From NCBI GenBank assembly GCA_946122785.1, contig CAMGYJ010000008.1:18005475-18069474 (forward strand): a stretch of 64,000 bases of DNA, in the 5' to 3' direction. A program made the translations under genes and the position numbers. Each line of letters begins with the position of its first letter. Positions within the stretch are counted from its first letter, which is position 1. Under the pieces are notes generated by a model. It was not told where the DNA came from and searched no databases. It saw only the letters and a program-made list of their open reading frames with translations. The DNA comes from Linum tenue (lineage: Eukaryota; Streptophyta; Magnoliopsida; Malpighiales; Linaceae). Positions 33,636 through 45,532 of this stretch are shown here, in pieces.

Positions 33636-34550
33636 GGAGTGCAGTGGACTACTCCTATTTTTTCAATGATTGAATTCAACTGTTATGGTTGCCTGGAGGA
33701 AGATGTGTTAGATGGCTGTCTTCATTGGATTCCTCCCTTTGTAGTAGTTTGTTTTTCCAAAGGTTTCGAAAGAAGCCTCAATTGTCATTGGCTCATGACG
33801 ACCTGGTGTCGTTTTTTGATGTAAATCACCATTGTCTGTCTCAAAATGTGTAACTGGGTCCTTGGCATGTAAGTGGCCTCCTTTTAATAGCATCTTTTTT
33901 CTTCTTCTGTATTTTGCCCTCTGAGTCAGCTTGTATTGCTGCAAGGTCCATATTTGTACATGACAAACCCCCTTGTAATTTCCTTATGTAATCTGTTATG
34001 CCCTAGAAGAGCCGGAGTAGAGGCCGCAAATAGTTCATAGTGACTGCCCTTATGTAATCTGGTCACTAGTCACTACAAGTCACAACCCAGGTGAGGAGTC
34101 TCAGATGACTTGCCATTTGCATGTAAATAATTTTTAGCATAGCTCGGACCTCGTTCTCTTTGGAGCTTTCAGTAGTGCAGGCTGTTGTTGCAGGTGGCTG
34201 GGACTGAACAAATTTTGGTTTGCTGAGGTCATATTATGCAGTTCTGTCTCTGTATCGGCACCTATACATGTATTAGTTGCATTCTATATAGCAATTTTTG
34301 TGTGCATATCACATGTTTAATCTGTGCAAGAGATTGTAGATTTCTTCCATTGACATGGGACATTGTAGAGAATCTGATTTAGTGTATGATTGATAGGTAG
34401 CTTCTTTGCAGTTTTTGTACTAATGTAGTTCCTTTCTCTTGTGTGAAAGTGCACAATTGTGCATTTTTCGGTCTGTGTCTCGGCATGGATTCCCCAAGAA
34501 GCGGTTCAGTTTTGTAGGTTTTGTTTGCCGATCAATTGTTGTTGCTACAT

Positions 34551-35389
34551 TTGTTATTAACCCGATAGTTTGATGCTTGGATTGTGATTTGTATTTCGGA
34601 GGAAGGGGGAATTTGCAGGAGCTGAAGTTGTAGAATTGATTGGGGACTGTTGGAGTCGTTGTATAGACAAGTTCAGTGCCTTGCGCTTCTTTTCTGTTTA
34701 TGCATCCATTTCACCCTAAAGCTCACTGCCTCTGCGCTTCTTTCCTTTCTTTGCCAATAGACAAGTTCTCTTCCTTTCCAAATGGGCAACGGAATTCGTG
34801 AATTGAGGGACGTGACAAAAGGCCTTTGCTCCTTCACCAAAACTTAGCACCCTTCATAGGTTCCCCAAACTTTCAGTATTCAAAGTCCAAACTGTTGTAC
34901 CTTAATATTTAGGACATATAAAGTATGCAAAGGGCAATCGAAGGTTCAACTTGTTTTCGACAAAGGGCATATTAAATTTGAACCAAATCACATACATGAC
35001 GTTCGGATTTTGGAGCACAAAGTTATGGCTGCCCAAAGTTTGACGAAATCGAAAAAAGGCTCGTTCGGGGTAGCAAATGACGTTTTTTCGAGACGAAGGC
35101 GGGACCTACGGCGGTTTGCGGCTTGCAAGATCTCGAAAAGTTATTCGGATTCAAAAAAAAAAAATTGCTACGATCGGATACCCGAGTGTAAAGTTTCGGC
35201 CGAAGTTAAGAGTTGATCGGGAAAAAAAATATTTGGAATAAACCGCTGGGTGGGGTGGCAGTTTTTGAAAAAGGTTGGTATTTTTGGAATTTTTTGAGGT
35301 TGGATGATACTTTTGGAATTTTTTTTAAACAGTAATTTTTCTACCATATTTGTTCGATGATCAAGTTTTCCCGCTTGAAAGGGTACATC
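34551..35389. other. intergenic before the LINE
   Basis: No gene was recognised. An oligo-A tract lies at 35153-35163 and several oligo-T tracts at 35280-35340. Confidence 0.5.
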
Positions 35390-35437
35390 AAGTACCGTAA
35401 TCATTCGATAACTCCCGCAGATCCTCTACTGAAAAAA

Positions 35438-37504
35438 ATGTTTCTCTCTTCCCTCTCTCTATCTTCTCTCTTTTTCTCACCAGCTGCCGCTTTCGGAGCA
35501 TTCAGTTTTCAGGGCGTTGACAAGCGCAAATCTCAAAAGGGAACCGTCATAAATCGGAGAAGTCAGAAGGATGTAGAAAAGATAAAGAAAGATCGGGGGA
35601 ACATTAATGGAAGGGGCGAATCCAGGGCAGATGTAGCCCCCATATTTGATACTCAATCCAAGAGGAGGAAGGCCAGAGGTCTGGCATGCCTGAGCAAATC
35701 TAAATTCTTACAGCCGAAACCACCTGATCAGTCTACCAGTAATGAAGGGGGTGGAGGGAGAAGAGTAATGGAGCCACCCGACAGAAGGAGAACTAAGAGC
35801 AAGCGGAGAGGGGGAGGAATTAATGCCCACTTGCAGGTAGAGCAACAGGAAGGGGACCCAAGTAGTAAATACTCACAGAAGCATCACCTGAAGAAGATCT
35901 GGAAGCTGGATTTGCCAATCATTACCGCTAAGGATACCTACACCCTTACAACCAGGCACGAGCTCCAGAGAATGAAGGAGTGGAGAGTAATAACTCAACG
36001 TAGCGGAGCAGAGCAGCTGACTAGTATCCTGGTTTTAACTACATCTGGCAAAAGGAGGCTACCTGGGGAGAACACCCCATACCATAAAGGGCAATTAAGA
36101 GGAATTCAGGGAATGAGACACAAAGAGGGAGGGAATCCCCAACCACCCCATTTATTACTAGAGGCAGTAGAGTCTGGCAAGAGAAGGGAGATCCAAAGGA
36201 GGCAGGCCGAGGGCCACTATAAGAAGAGAGAGCCACATGCAGAACCAGAGCAACTCACCCCCATCAACAGCACCAGATTAGCCAAAGATCCACAAACACC
36301 ACAGAGATACCCAAATACCAGCAGAACCCACGACCTGTCCATACCCGCCAATAACCCGAGAATGGAACTGAATGCGACGAGCTCGAGAGGGATGAAGAGC
36401 CACCTGGTCCTGAATGTAAGACCTAGGGTGGTGGGAGCAAGAGAAAGCGGCATCCCAATGCTGCTATGCAGGTGGGTCACGGATGCAAACATCCCTCTAC
36501 ACAAAGCCAGAAACACTGCCTTCCACAAGTGGAGAGCCTATGGTGAGATCCAGGCTACCAAAGAGGCGGACAATCTCTTTGTCTACTCGTTCCAAACAAT
36601 GAAACAGAGGGATGCAGTATGGGAGGCTAGGCCGTGGAATCTGGGCAACACCATGGTCGCTATGAGGAAATGGGACGGTGAACAAAAGGCGGAGCTGGAA
36701 GACATCAACACCATCACGCTGTGGGTGCAGATGCATGATCTACCACAATCACTGAAAGATGAAGAATCCATTCAGGCGGTATCCGAATTCATAGTCCCGC
36801 AGTACCATGGAATCGACAACTCCAACTTCGAGTTTAGAGGCTGGCTGAAATTCGTTCGAGTGAAAGTGGAGGTCCAACTGGATAAGCCTATCCCGATCGG
36901 CTTTGTATATCCACTGGGAGAGAGATCCACCTGGGTAAGTTTCAAGTACGAGAGGATCACTGACCTATGTTACTTCTGCGGCAAACTGAGTCATCTTATC
37001 CATAACTGCCTGGAAAGAGAGGATCATCGGAGAAGGAGACTCTGCACAGACCCTTCAGAGGTCTACACGGCGGCGCTTAAAGCAGGCCATGACTCACCGG
37101 AAAACATACCCGGCCTCGTTCCGAGAGAAGCAAGACAGGATCCGACAGAGCACTCAGATCGAGCAGAGGGCCCGCAATCAGCCGATATCCCGAGGAGAAT
37201 CGTCCTTACTGACGCTGGTGGGCCATCCAGTTTAGTCTCTCTCCTCCTGCCCGCCAGGCTTTGTGGCCCTGCCGATCGACAACCATGGACTCAACAGAGG
37301 GGGAGAATGGATGCTCAGAGGAGAAGGAAGCTGCCCCACCAACCTTTCGCAAGTGGCGATGCTGCAGGTGGACCTAGCGGCAGCGGCGATGCAATGAGGT
37401 ATGGACCTGTCGGGGAAAAAGAAGGAGACGAAGGAGAAACAGGCCGGGCTTCTGGAGATGGGCCAGTCTCTCTCCCTCGCCAGCCCAACCTTACCTTTTC
37501 ATGA
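35438..37504 (+). CDS. LINE ORF1: DUF4283 and CCHC zinc knuckle protein
   Basis: This is the ORF1 protein of a plant L1 element, which is expected to bind the element RNA. A basic N-terminal half precedes the DUF4283 domain (about 36460-36950; HKARNTAFHKWRAYGEI ... VRVKVEVQLDKPIPIGF). A zinc knuckle follows at about 36968-37009 with C-X2-C-X4-H-X4-C (CYFCGKLSHLIHNC). The likely C-terminus (ending ATAAGHKPPSQP at 37928) is in another frame, open from 37401, so an indel between about 37400 and 37500 probably truncated it. The first ATG inside the element is at 35438; the open frame extends upstream only into flanking DNA. Confidence 0.85.
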   Translation: MFLSSLSLSSLFFSPAAAFGAFSFQGVDKRKSQKGTVINRRSQKDVEKIKKDRGNINGRGESRADVAPIFDTQSKRRKARGLACLSKSKFLQPKPPDQSTSNEGGGGRRVMEPPDRRRTKSKRRGGGINAHLQVEQQEGDPSSKYSQKHHLKKIWKLDLPIITAKDTYTLTTRHELQRMKEWRVITQRSGAEQLTSILVLTTSGKRRLPGENTPYHKGQLRGIQGMRHKEGGNPQPPHLLLEAVESGKRREIQRRQAEGHYKKREPHAEPEQLTPINSTRLAKDPQTPQRYPNTSRTHDLSIPANNPRMELNATSSRGMKSHLVLNVRPRVVGARESGIPMLLCRWVTDANIPLHKARNTAFHKWRAYGEIQATKEADNLFVYSFQTMKQRDAVWEARPWNLGNTMVAMRKWDGEQKAELEDINTITLWVQMHDLPQSLKDEESIQAVSEFIVPQYHGIDNSNFEFRGWLKFVRVKVEVQLDKPIPIGFVYPLGERSTWVSFKYERITDLCYFCGKLSHLIHNCLEREDHRRRRLCTDPSEVYTAALKAGHDSPENIPGLVPREARQDPTEHSDRAEGPQSADIPRRIVLTDAGGPSSLVSLLLPARLCGPADRQPWTQQRGRMDAQRRRKLPHQPFASGDAAGGPSGSGDAMRYGPVGEKEGDEGETGRASGDGPVSLPRQPNLTFS

Positions 37505-37928
37505 GTTGTCCCAGGCCCAAGACTTAGAAGCCCAGGAGCCAGAAGCGGGAGCCCATTCAGCCCAGTTCAACCACCAGCAGCCTCCAGCTAGCCCGTTCCA
37601 ATTGACCCAGCTCACCCAACAGGACCCAGGGCCCCAGAACATAACCGATCCAGAGGAGATCACGACCAGACTAGAGAAAAAGAGGAAACCAGACCACCGA
37701 GTCGCACAGGGCGAATCGGCCCCACTGCAAGCTTATGCTAACAATCTGTCTGTTGAGTCTCTGTCTTTTACAACAGGGGGAGATATCAGGAGGTATGTGA
37801 GGAAGAAACACTCCATCAAGAGGAGGAGCATTAGGGAGATAAACGCGGATGGGAACCAGTCTGGCGAAGGAGAATCTAGCTTCCCGATGGCGACGGCGGC
37901 AGGCCATAAGCCGCCTTCCCAACCATGA
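37401..37928 (+). pseudogene. frameshifted C-terminal part of LINE ORF1
   Basis: This open frame follows ORF1 in another phase and has the basic, Ser/Arg-rich character of plant L1 ORF1 C-termini (GGDIRRYVRKKHSIKRRSI). Its stop overlaps the ORF2 start as ATGA at 37925-37928. That arrangement is expected if ORF2 is translated by termination-reinitiation after ORF1. Confidence 0.65.
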
Positions 37929-40900
37929 GAATCATCAGTTGGAGTTGTAGGGGGTTTGGCCAGCCCCTTACAAGAGGCTACTGTGGCAGACTCTGCCGAA
38001 AATTTGGCCCCTCAGTGGTGTTCCTCATGGAAACAAAGAAAGAAGATCAGTTTATGGAAGGGAAGAAGAGAGCACTGAGGATGGATCACTCGAGATACGT
38101 CAGCCCGTCGACAGAAGGAAGCAGATTGGCTCTATGGTGGAAAGAAGGAATTGACTTGTGTGTTCTTGATGTTTGTAAGTCCTACATGGACACTAGGATT
38201 TGTAGGGACGGTGTCACGTTCTTTTGTACTTTCATTCATGCTCCAACCACGGCGGTGGAGAGGAGAAGCCTTTGGGATCGACTTACGAACCTAAGGGAAG
38301 ATCGGGATGAGAAGTGGTTAATTCTGGGTGACCTGAATGTTGCTCTGTTTCCGGTTGAAAAGCAGGGGCGTTGCCCACTTAGAAATGAAAATGTGGCTCC
38401 GTTTAAATATTTCATTGAGCAAAATGCTCTCATGGATCTTGGTTTCTCTGGCCAGATTTTTACTTGGACTAACAAGCAACAATGGGACAATCTCATCCGC
38501 GAAAGGCTTGATCGGGCTCTCTGCTCGACTTCGTGGAGGATGAGCTTTGGGTCGGCTGTGGTGTATCACGAAGATTTTGTCGAGTCAGATCACTGCCCTA
38601 TCAGAATTGATCTCCACCCTAAGCACCAAGCCAGAAACACCCCGTTCAGATTTGATAAGAGGTGGAGAGACAATGATGAATGCTGTCAAATTATTACAAA
38701 CAGATGGAATAGAGAGGGGCAGATTGGTGACAAAATGAAAGACTGTCAAGTGGAACTCCAAAACTGGGCACGAAGAGACCACAACAACAAGATAAGAAGA
38801 GAATCTGAGATCAAAGCTAAAATTCAGGAGCTACAAGGCCCTATCAGAACCAGCGAAATGATCAATGAGGAGAAAAATCTCCAAATGGAACTAGCTGCAA
38901 TCTGGAACACTGAGGAGGAATTCTGGGCACAGACTTCGAGGAATAGCTGGTTACAAGAGGGAGACCAAAACACAGGTTTCTTCCACGCAAGCACCATTAA
39001 GAGAAAAAACAGAAACATAATTTTGAAGCTGAAAAATGATGAAGCCATCTGGCTGGAAGATTCCCATGAACTGGACCAACATGTCAATGCCTTCTACCGG
39101 AATTTGTTCACAAGCAAGGATATCTTGTTCGATCACTCCCTCTTGTCCGGATTCCCTCAGCTGGTTTCCCCACAGATTAATGCAGATATCACGTCAGAGA
39201 TAAGTGCAGCCGAAATCCGCAAGGCGGTCTTCCAACTGGGAGCAAGTAAGGCACCCGGACCTGATGGGTTCCAGGGCCTTTTCTTCAGAAAATTCTGGAG
39301 CCTGGTGGGTGAACAATTGTGTGAAGAGATCATCGGTTTCTTCAGGAGTAATGTGATGCCAGATGCTTGGAACGACACTTTCATAATCATCATCCCCAAA
39401 GTGGAGACCCCTGAGACGATTGGGCAATTTCACCCTATAAGCTGCTGCAATTTTAAATACAAAGTTATCACAAAAATCATGACGAACAGGTTGCAAAGAT
39501 GGCTTCCGGGATTAGTGAACGAGCTACAAGCAGCCTTTACCGGAGGAAGACAAATTCAAGACAACATCATCATTGTCCATGAAGTGTTAAACCATTTCAA
39601 AAAAAAAAAAACAGAGCAGGCAGCCGTAAAGACATGATGCTGAAACTGGATATGCGAAAAGCTTATGACCTTGTCGAATGGGACTTCCTGTTGCATCTAC
39701 TAAGAGCTTATGGCTTCTCTCAGGTCTTGTGCTCATGGGTCAGAGCCTGTATCACAACGGTTAAGTTCCGCCTTCTTTTGAATGGGGAACCTTCTTCAGA
39801 GTTTATCCCTTCGAGAGGATTGCGACAAGGGGACCCGCTGTCCCCCCTGCTCTTCATTCTCATGTCAAATTCGCTTTCTTTCCTCATCGATAAGGCGGTT
39901 CAGCAGCTGGAAATCCGAGGCCTCAAACTGAACAGATTCTGCCCCATGTTGACACATTGTCTCTTTGCGGATGATACACTAATCTTCGGTGAGGCTTCAT
40001 CATTGGAGGCTCAAGCTATTCTGAAAATACTGGATTCTTACGGAGCAATTACAGGACAGGAGGTCAACCGGGAAAAATCATCTGTCTTCTTTAGTCAGAA
40101 TGTGACGGAAGAGGAGAAGGGAAGTATTACCCGATCCATTGATTTTGAGTGCTCCAACGCGCATTCAAAGTATCTGGGAGTACCAACAGAGTGGGGCAGA
40201 TCGAAGAAAGAAACCTTCCACTTCCTGATCCAAAGACTGGAAGCTAAAGGTGAAGCGTGGAAGAGCCTGTTGCTCTCTCCAGGAGGGTAGGAAACACTCC
40301 TCAAAGCGGTCTTCCAGGTCGTTCCGTCTTATATTATGTGCCTGTTCCTCCTCCCTCGATCAATGACCACCAGAATGGATGCTTTACTCAAAAGATTCTT
40401 TTGGAGTGGGTCCTTGTCAAAAATGTCCATCCACTGGAGAGCAGGCAGAGTGCTTTACGCCCATAAATCCGAAGGAGGGCTGGGGTTTCGACCATTCCAC
40501 ATCTTCAATCTTGCTTTGCTAGCAAAGCAAGCATGGCGCATTCTCACGAACCCCGAGGCACTGTGGGTCAAAGTCTTAAAGGCTCTGTATTTCCCCAGGG
40601 TGGATTTTACGAAAGCTAAGAAAGGAAGCAAGGCCTCATGGATCTGGTCAGGGATCTGGGAAGCAAGGAAATGGATGGAAAAAGGGATCATCAAGGTTAT
40701 CAACAGTGGAAGAGACACTAGCCTTTTGCACGACCCGTGGCTGTTCGTGCGAGCAGGGCCCATGAGACAGGATAGTAGTGGTTCAAACAAGACAGTCGCT
40801 GACTTCATTGACCCCATATCCCGGGAGTGGAGGTTTGATGTTCTGCAAGAGTTCCTCAGTCAGTCGGAAGTTCAGGAGGTGGCTAGAACACCAGTTGGCC

Positions 40901-42105
40901 CCATCTCCATGAAGGACTACTGGGCATGGCGGTACGACGATAAGGGAGCCTTCACTGTCAAGTCGGCGTTCCACCTCTTCCACCACCAGTGGAGGAGAGA
41001 TCGAGGAGAAGTTTTGAACCTTCCGGACATATCAAAAGAAAGGTGGAAATGGCTCTGGGGGCTCCATCTGCCCCCGAAGATGAAGTTCTTTATCTGGAGA
41101 GCCTCAAGAGGAGCCTTGGCCACAAAACACAATCTCTATGCCCGCCGCTGCTCCACCTCCTCGGCCTGTCCGGTGTGTGATGATCCGACAGAGACTATAC
41201 ACCACTGCCTTTTCCAATGCCCTCACGCACAGTATGGCTGGAATCTGATCTACCCGAATCTGGGTACTCCTCCCCCTCTCACTAATGTGCTTGATTGGCT
41301 CTTTGCCATGTCGAACTATGCGCCTGCCGAGCTCTTTCAGAATTGTATTTACCTGCTCTGGCAAACTTGGAAAACAAGGAACGACAAAGTTTTCAAGGAT
41401 AAAGCCCCGGGGGCTTTTGCTACGGTTTCTCGCGCAATGGAGGAAGCCCACCGATGGAGATCCTGCCCCAAGATCAGAACCACATCTTCTCACCCTCAGC
41501 CTGAATCATCCCCTGAATCAGCCTTACCACCGCCAGGTACCCAAATGTTGGAGGTACACTGTGATGGATCATTTTTCCACGATTCCCAGGAGGCGGCATA
41601 TGGCGTCGTTATTACGAACGGCCATGGTCAAGTTGTGGACGGGAAGGCTGAGCATCTGCACTGCTACTCATCAATAGAGACGGAAGCGTTAGCTCTTCTT
41701 AATGGGGCCTTGTTCGCGGTGAACCTCAATGTCCCGTGCCGAGTCTACTCGGACTGCCTGACCTTAATAAAGGCTCTTCGAGGACAGCCAAGGGAGTGGC
41801 CTTGGCGGGCCGCTGCCTGCCTGGGAAGAATTCTCAACATCACCTGCAGTTTTCCCAACATCAGAATTGATTGGATTAATAGGAAGCGTAATTCCAAGGC
41901 AGACTGGGTTGCTAGATCCTGTGCTAGAAACCAACTGCTAGCGAAATGGATCACTATTCTTGATGTTATTTCCCCCTTTTGTAAGATCGGGCTTTTGCCT
42001 CTATTAATGAAATGTGTGTGCCCTTGTAAAAAAAAAAAAGTACCGTACATGGGCTTATGTATGCGTGTGCCAAGCGAAGCCAAAACCCTTCGATTTGGCT
42101 CCTGA
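37925..42105 (+). pseudogene. LINE ORF2: endonuclease, RT, zf-RVT, RNase H (broken)
   Basis: Segment 37925-39637 carries the APE-type endonuclease (METKK, GDLNVALFP, SDHCPI) and the start of RT. A one-base shift in the A-run at 39599-39611 moves the frame. RT continues at about 39610-40290 with KLDMRKAYDLVEW, RQGDPLSPLLF and the catalytic FADD. A TAG at 40288-40290 interrupts it; the same frame then runs to 42105. That last part has the zf-RVT region (LPPKMKFFIWRA ... CPVC ... HHCLFQCP) and an RNase H domain with VHCDGS, IETEAL, YSDCL and NSKADWVAR. The last frame has no stop before the poly(A) tail and reads into flanking DNA, so the native stop also seems lost. Confidence 0.9.
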
Positions 42106-42391
42106 TCTGACGCGGCCAGCAGTCATCTAGTCTCGTAAAGCTCTAATATGGCTGGTAACAGTGCTTCCTCACTGAATACTCTTGTCTCTGTTGATGGATG
42201 ACGAGCGGCGACGAGGACGGAAGTCGGCGAGACTGGAATTCAGAAGCTCGGCCTGGGCGTCGTCATCGTTGTCCTCCAGCTAAATCATTGGCCGCCTTCA
42301 GGAGATTAGGAGATGTTTCAACCTGAAAACTGCAATACGGATAGTTGTTAGTACTAGTTCTCTGCAATTTTCCAACTGTTCTGGGTGCTAC
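42048..42391. other. PPR gene upstream region next to the LINE tail
   Basis: About 340 bp separate the LINE target duplication from the PPR start codon. The PPR promoter or leader is therefore either very short or displaced by the insertion. No confident TATA box was seen. Confidence 0.5.
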
Positions 42392-44632
42392 ATGCGAGGG
42401 TTCTGTTTGAAAAGCTTGAAATTCGGCGCTTCAAGAATCTCGATTGTTGTTGGCGTTAATGTTAATCTTCTTCGATTCTTCGGCTCCCAACCTGTATTAT
42501 CCACTAGCCGGTATCCGACTTTCACGACCAGTGGTTACCAACTGCTTCGATGCCTCTCCAAACACAGGATATACGACGCACGCAACCTGCTCGACGAAAT
42601 GCTCCCAGGAGGAACCTCCCGCAGCCGTACGGTTTACTGCACTTCTCTGGTTACCAAGTTTTCCAGGAGTGGGTTCGTGGATGAAGCTCGCTTGCTGTTC
42701 GATATCATGCCAGCGGAGAGGAACGTTGTTACGTATAACGCAATGTTGTCCGGTTATGTCCAGTGTGGGAGATTGAAGGAGGCGATGGCTCTTTTTCGAG
42801 AGATGCCTGAAAGGAATGTTATTTCTTGGACATCGATGCTTTCGGGGTTGGCTGATGCGGGAAGAATCGACGAGGCTAAGTTGCTGTTCGTGAATATGCC
42901 TGAGAAGAACGTGGTTTCGTGGAATGCCATGGTTGTTGGGTTGATTAGGAATGCGGATTTGGAGAATGCGAGGTTGGTTTTTGACAAGATGCCTGTTAAG
43001 AATGTGGCGTCTTGGAATGCCATGATTGCAGGGTACGCAGATATTGGTCGAATAGAAGAAGCGAGGACCCTGTTTGATATGATGCCTGATCCAAATGCAC
43101 TGACTTGGACTAGTATGGTTTCTGGTTATTGCCGGGTTGGAGAAGTGGCCGAGGGATATAATATGTTTCAGAGAATCCGTGACCGGAATGTCATTTCTTG
43201 GACATCCATGATTAGCGGATTCACATGGAATGGCTTCTATGAAGAAGCGTTGTTGCTTTTCCTAGAGATGAATAGAACATCTGGTGTAGCACCAAACTGT
43301 GAGACCTTGATTTCCCTTGCTTATGCATGTGCTGGCTTAAGATTTTCTGAACTTGGCCGGCAGGTTCATGCTCAGATGCTGATTCAGGCAATGCAATGTG
43401 ACGATTATGATGGCAGAATAGCTAAGAGCCTTATTTACATGTACTCTTCATTTGGTACCATGCCCTCTGCACAATACTTATTCGACAACTTCTCCGACGA
43501 TTCTGTTCTTCAGTCTCGCAATTGCTTGATTAATGGCTATGTAAGGGTTGGAGACTTAGAGAAGGCTCGAATTTTATTCGATGCAGCTCCTTCCCGTGAC
43601 AAGATCACGTGGACTTCGATCATTAGCGGTTACTTCAGTGTTGGACTCGTGTTGCAGGCTTGCCATCTATTTCACGACATGCCTTTCAAGGATGCAATTG
43701 CATGGACAACAATGATCACAGGGCATATACAAAATGAGCACTTTTATGAAGCTATGCATTTCTTTTTGGAAATGAGGACTTTTGGTGTTATTCCTCTAAG
43801 TACCACATACACCGTTCTTTTTGGTGCTGTTGGTGCAATGGCATATCTTGATCACGGAAGATCGCTGCATGGGATGATTATCAAGACACAACCTGGCTTT
43901 GACTTGATCCTTGAGAATTCTGTAGTCTCCATGTATGCAAAATGTGGGGAGCTCCGTGATGCCTGTAAAATTTTCTTACGGATGACTTCACGCGACGATA
44001 TCTCTTGGAATTCTATGATTATGGGGTTCGCTCATCATGGTCTGGCCAATGAAGCCTTACAAGTTTTTGAAGCCATGATGGAATCAAGAACACGCCCCAA
44101 CTCCCTCACCTTTTTGGCTGTCTTATCAGCATGTAGTCATGCTGGCTTGCTTGACAAAGGGTTGGAGTTATTCACTCTGATGACTGATGTTCATGGAATC
44201 CAACCAGGTTTGGAACATTGCATCTCTGTCGTCAACATACTGGGCCGAGCAGGAAAACTTGAAGAAGCAGAGAAATTCATTGCAGGACTACCATTCCATA
44301 GACACCCTGCTATGTTGGGAGCAATACTCGGTGTAAGTGGACCAGACAAGAGAAGTCTTGGAATTGCCGAACGGTCAGGGAAGCTACTCCTTGAACTCGA
44401 CCCGATGAATGCAGCTGCTCATGTCCACCTCTGCAACTTGTATGCGTCAAACCATCATCACCTGAAGGAATATAAGCTGAGGCGGGAGATGCTTGTGAAG
44501 GGGGTTAAGAAGGTTCCAGGGTGCAGCTGGATCGTCCTGAGCGGGAAAGTTCACATGTTCTTATGCGGAGATTCGTTGAACCCAGAAGCTGAAGAGTTGT
44601 TAATCTCCATGTCCAATTCCTGTTGCGGCTGA
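42392..44632 (+). CDS. mitochondrial PLS-type PPR protein (At1g32415-like)
   Basis: A 746-aa intronless pentatricopeptide repeat protein. PPR proteins bind organelle RNA one base per repeat and act in editing, splicing or stability. The N-terminus (MRGFCLKSLKFGASRISIVV) is basic and lacks acidic residues, as in mitochondrial presequences. About 15 repeats follow, with signature blocks such as NVVTYNAMLSGYVQCGRLKE, NVISWTSMLSG and DDISWNSMIMGFAHHG, and an E-type C-terminus (GVKKVPGCSWI). No DYW domain follows. The order of repeats and the C-terminus match Arabidopsis At1g32415, a mitochondrial PPR linked to cell-wall maintenance. The orthology comes from memory of that sequence and is inferred. 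Confidence 0.92.
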   Translation: MRGFCLKSLKFGASRISIVVGVNVNLLRFFGSQPVLSTSRYPTFTTSGYQLLRCLSKHRIYDARNLLDEMLPGGTSRSRTVYCTSLVTKFSRSGFVDEARLLFDIMPAERNVVTYNAMLSGYVQCGRLKEAMALFREMPERNVISWTSMLSGLADAGRIDEAKLLFVNMPEKNVVSWNAMVVGLIRNADLENARLVFDKMPVKNVASWNAMIAGYADIGRIEEARTLFDMMPDPNALTWTSMVSGYCRVGEVAEGYNMFQRIRDRNVISWTSMISGFTWNGFYEEALLLFLEMNRTSGVAPNCETLISLAYACAGLRFSELGRQVHAQMLIQAMQCDDYDGRIAKSLIYMYSSFGTMPSAQYLFDNFSDDSVLQSRNCLINGYVRVGDLEKARILFDAAPSRDKITWTSIISGYFSVGLVLQACHLFHDMPFKDAIAWTTMITGHIQNEHFYEAMHFFLEMRTFGVIPLSTTYTVLFGAVGAMAYLDHGRSLHGMIIKTQPGFDLILENSVVSMYAKCGELRDACKIFLRMTSRDDISWNSMIMGFAHHGLANEALQVFEAMMESRTRPNSLTFLAVLSACSHAGLLDKGLELFTLMTDVHGIQPGLEHCISVVNILGRAGKLEEAEKFIAGLPFHRHPAMLGAILGVSGPDKRSLGIAERSGKLLLELDPMNAAAHVHLCNLYASNHHHLKEYKLRREMLVKGVKKVPGCSWIVLSGKVHMFLCGDSLNPEAEELLISMSNSCCG

Positions 44633-45532
44633 AACAGCAGTTATCCAAGATGCTCCCATCCTAGTAAATGGTAATTCTTGCAGACTTTTCATTGTATCAG
44701 CAAATTATTATGTGTCCACTTTTAGAAACAAATTGCCTAATGCCAACTATGTGTGAATCAAATCACCACCTTACAAGAAAATTCAAAATTTACTGTATCA
44801 ATGTACCTCGAGATTTAAATTATTTTCACTATCCATCGAACTAAATACGTTTTTTGCACTCGTTCATTACCTACTACATACCTAGTAGATAATAAGAGTT
44901 AGGAGTTTCCTATTTGGCCTCGTCGATACAGAAGCAGGATAAATAGACAATTAAAATGTAGCACATGTAAGATTAATTTTACAATTTGGAAGAGATTTTT
45001 CCACTTCTCTATCTGAATGTCCTTTTCTCTTATTTCAGATTCTTCGTCGGAGATTTTATTATATTCCACCGGCGTCGATCATAGAAAGCAAAAGGATAGC
45101 ATGCAATCCTAAGACACGCCGTTTTGATGTCAAGCGTCCTTCCGTTCAGAAACTGAAAAAAACTAAAAGTGGAAAGAAGAGAAGAATTCGAAGCGCCCCG
45201 ACCCTTCAGCGGGAAACTGCACTGCCGTTTGCCGCCGCTGCCGGCCAATATAATAATATAAAAAACCACCGCCATTGACGAAAATCCAGAAGCTTAGCTT
45301 GCAAGCCAAGTTTCGCATTCCGCCCCCGCTGTATTATTATAAAGAGGTGCGCACATACGAGTTGCAGACAACTCACGGAGAATCGCTTCAGCTTCTGTTT
45401 ACATATATCTTTCATCGTCTTCCATTTTCCTAACAGATTGATTCTGCAACTGGGTTCTTCTATCTGCAGGTTCCGTCGATCAATAATTTAAGGGAAAAGA
45501 TAGAAGAGCCTTAATAAAAGTTGAGAATAAAC
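44633..45532. other. intergenic with GEX1 promoter and leader
   Basis: The 3' UTR of the PPR gene and the upstream region of GEX1. A TATA-like TATAAAG lies at 45338-45344, about 190 bp before the GEX1 start codon. Confidence 0.5.
45338..45344 (+). promoter_or_regulatory. probable TATA box of GEX1
   Basis: TATAAAG in the context TATTATTATAAAGAGG, upstream of GEX1. It is placed by position only. Confidence 0.5.

Larger units (their letters stand above)
29230..34550 (+). repeat. duplicated unit, copy B (gene plus flanks)
   Basis: Partner of 21200-26750, in tandem orientation, offset by about 8 kb. See that entry for shared blocks. Boundaries are approximate. Confidence 0.85.
35400..42037 (+). 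mobile_element. full-length L1-type LINE with TSD and poly(A) tail
   Basis: The element runs from just after AAGTACCGTA (35390-35399) to a poly(A) tail (about 42027-42039). The same AAGTACCGTA recurs at 42038-42047, a 10-bp target duplication whose first two A residues may belong to the tail. It encodes an ORF1 nucleic-acid-binding protein and an ORF2 with endonuclease, reverse transcriptase, zf-RVT and RNase H. At about 6.6 kb with the ends present it is full length. At least three lesions block its proteins, so it is not autonomous now. Confidence 0.93.
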
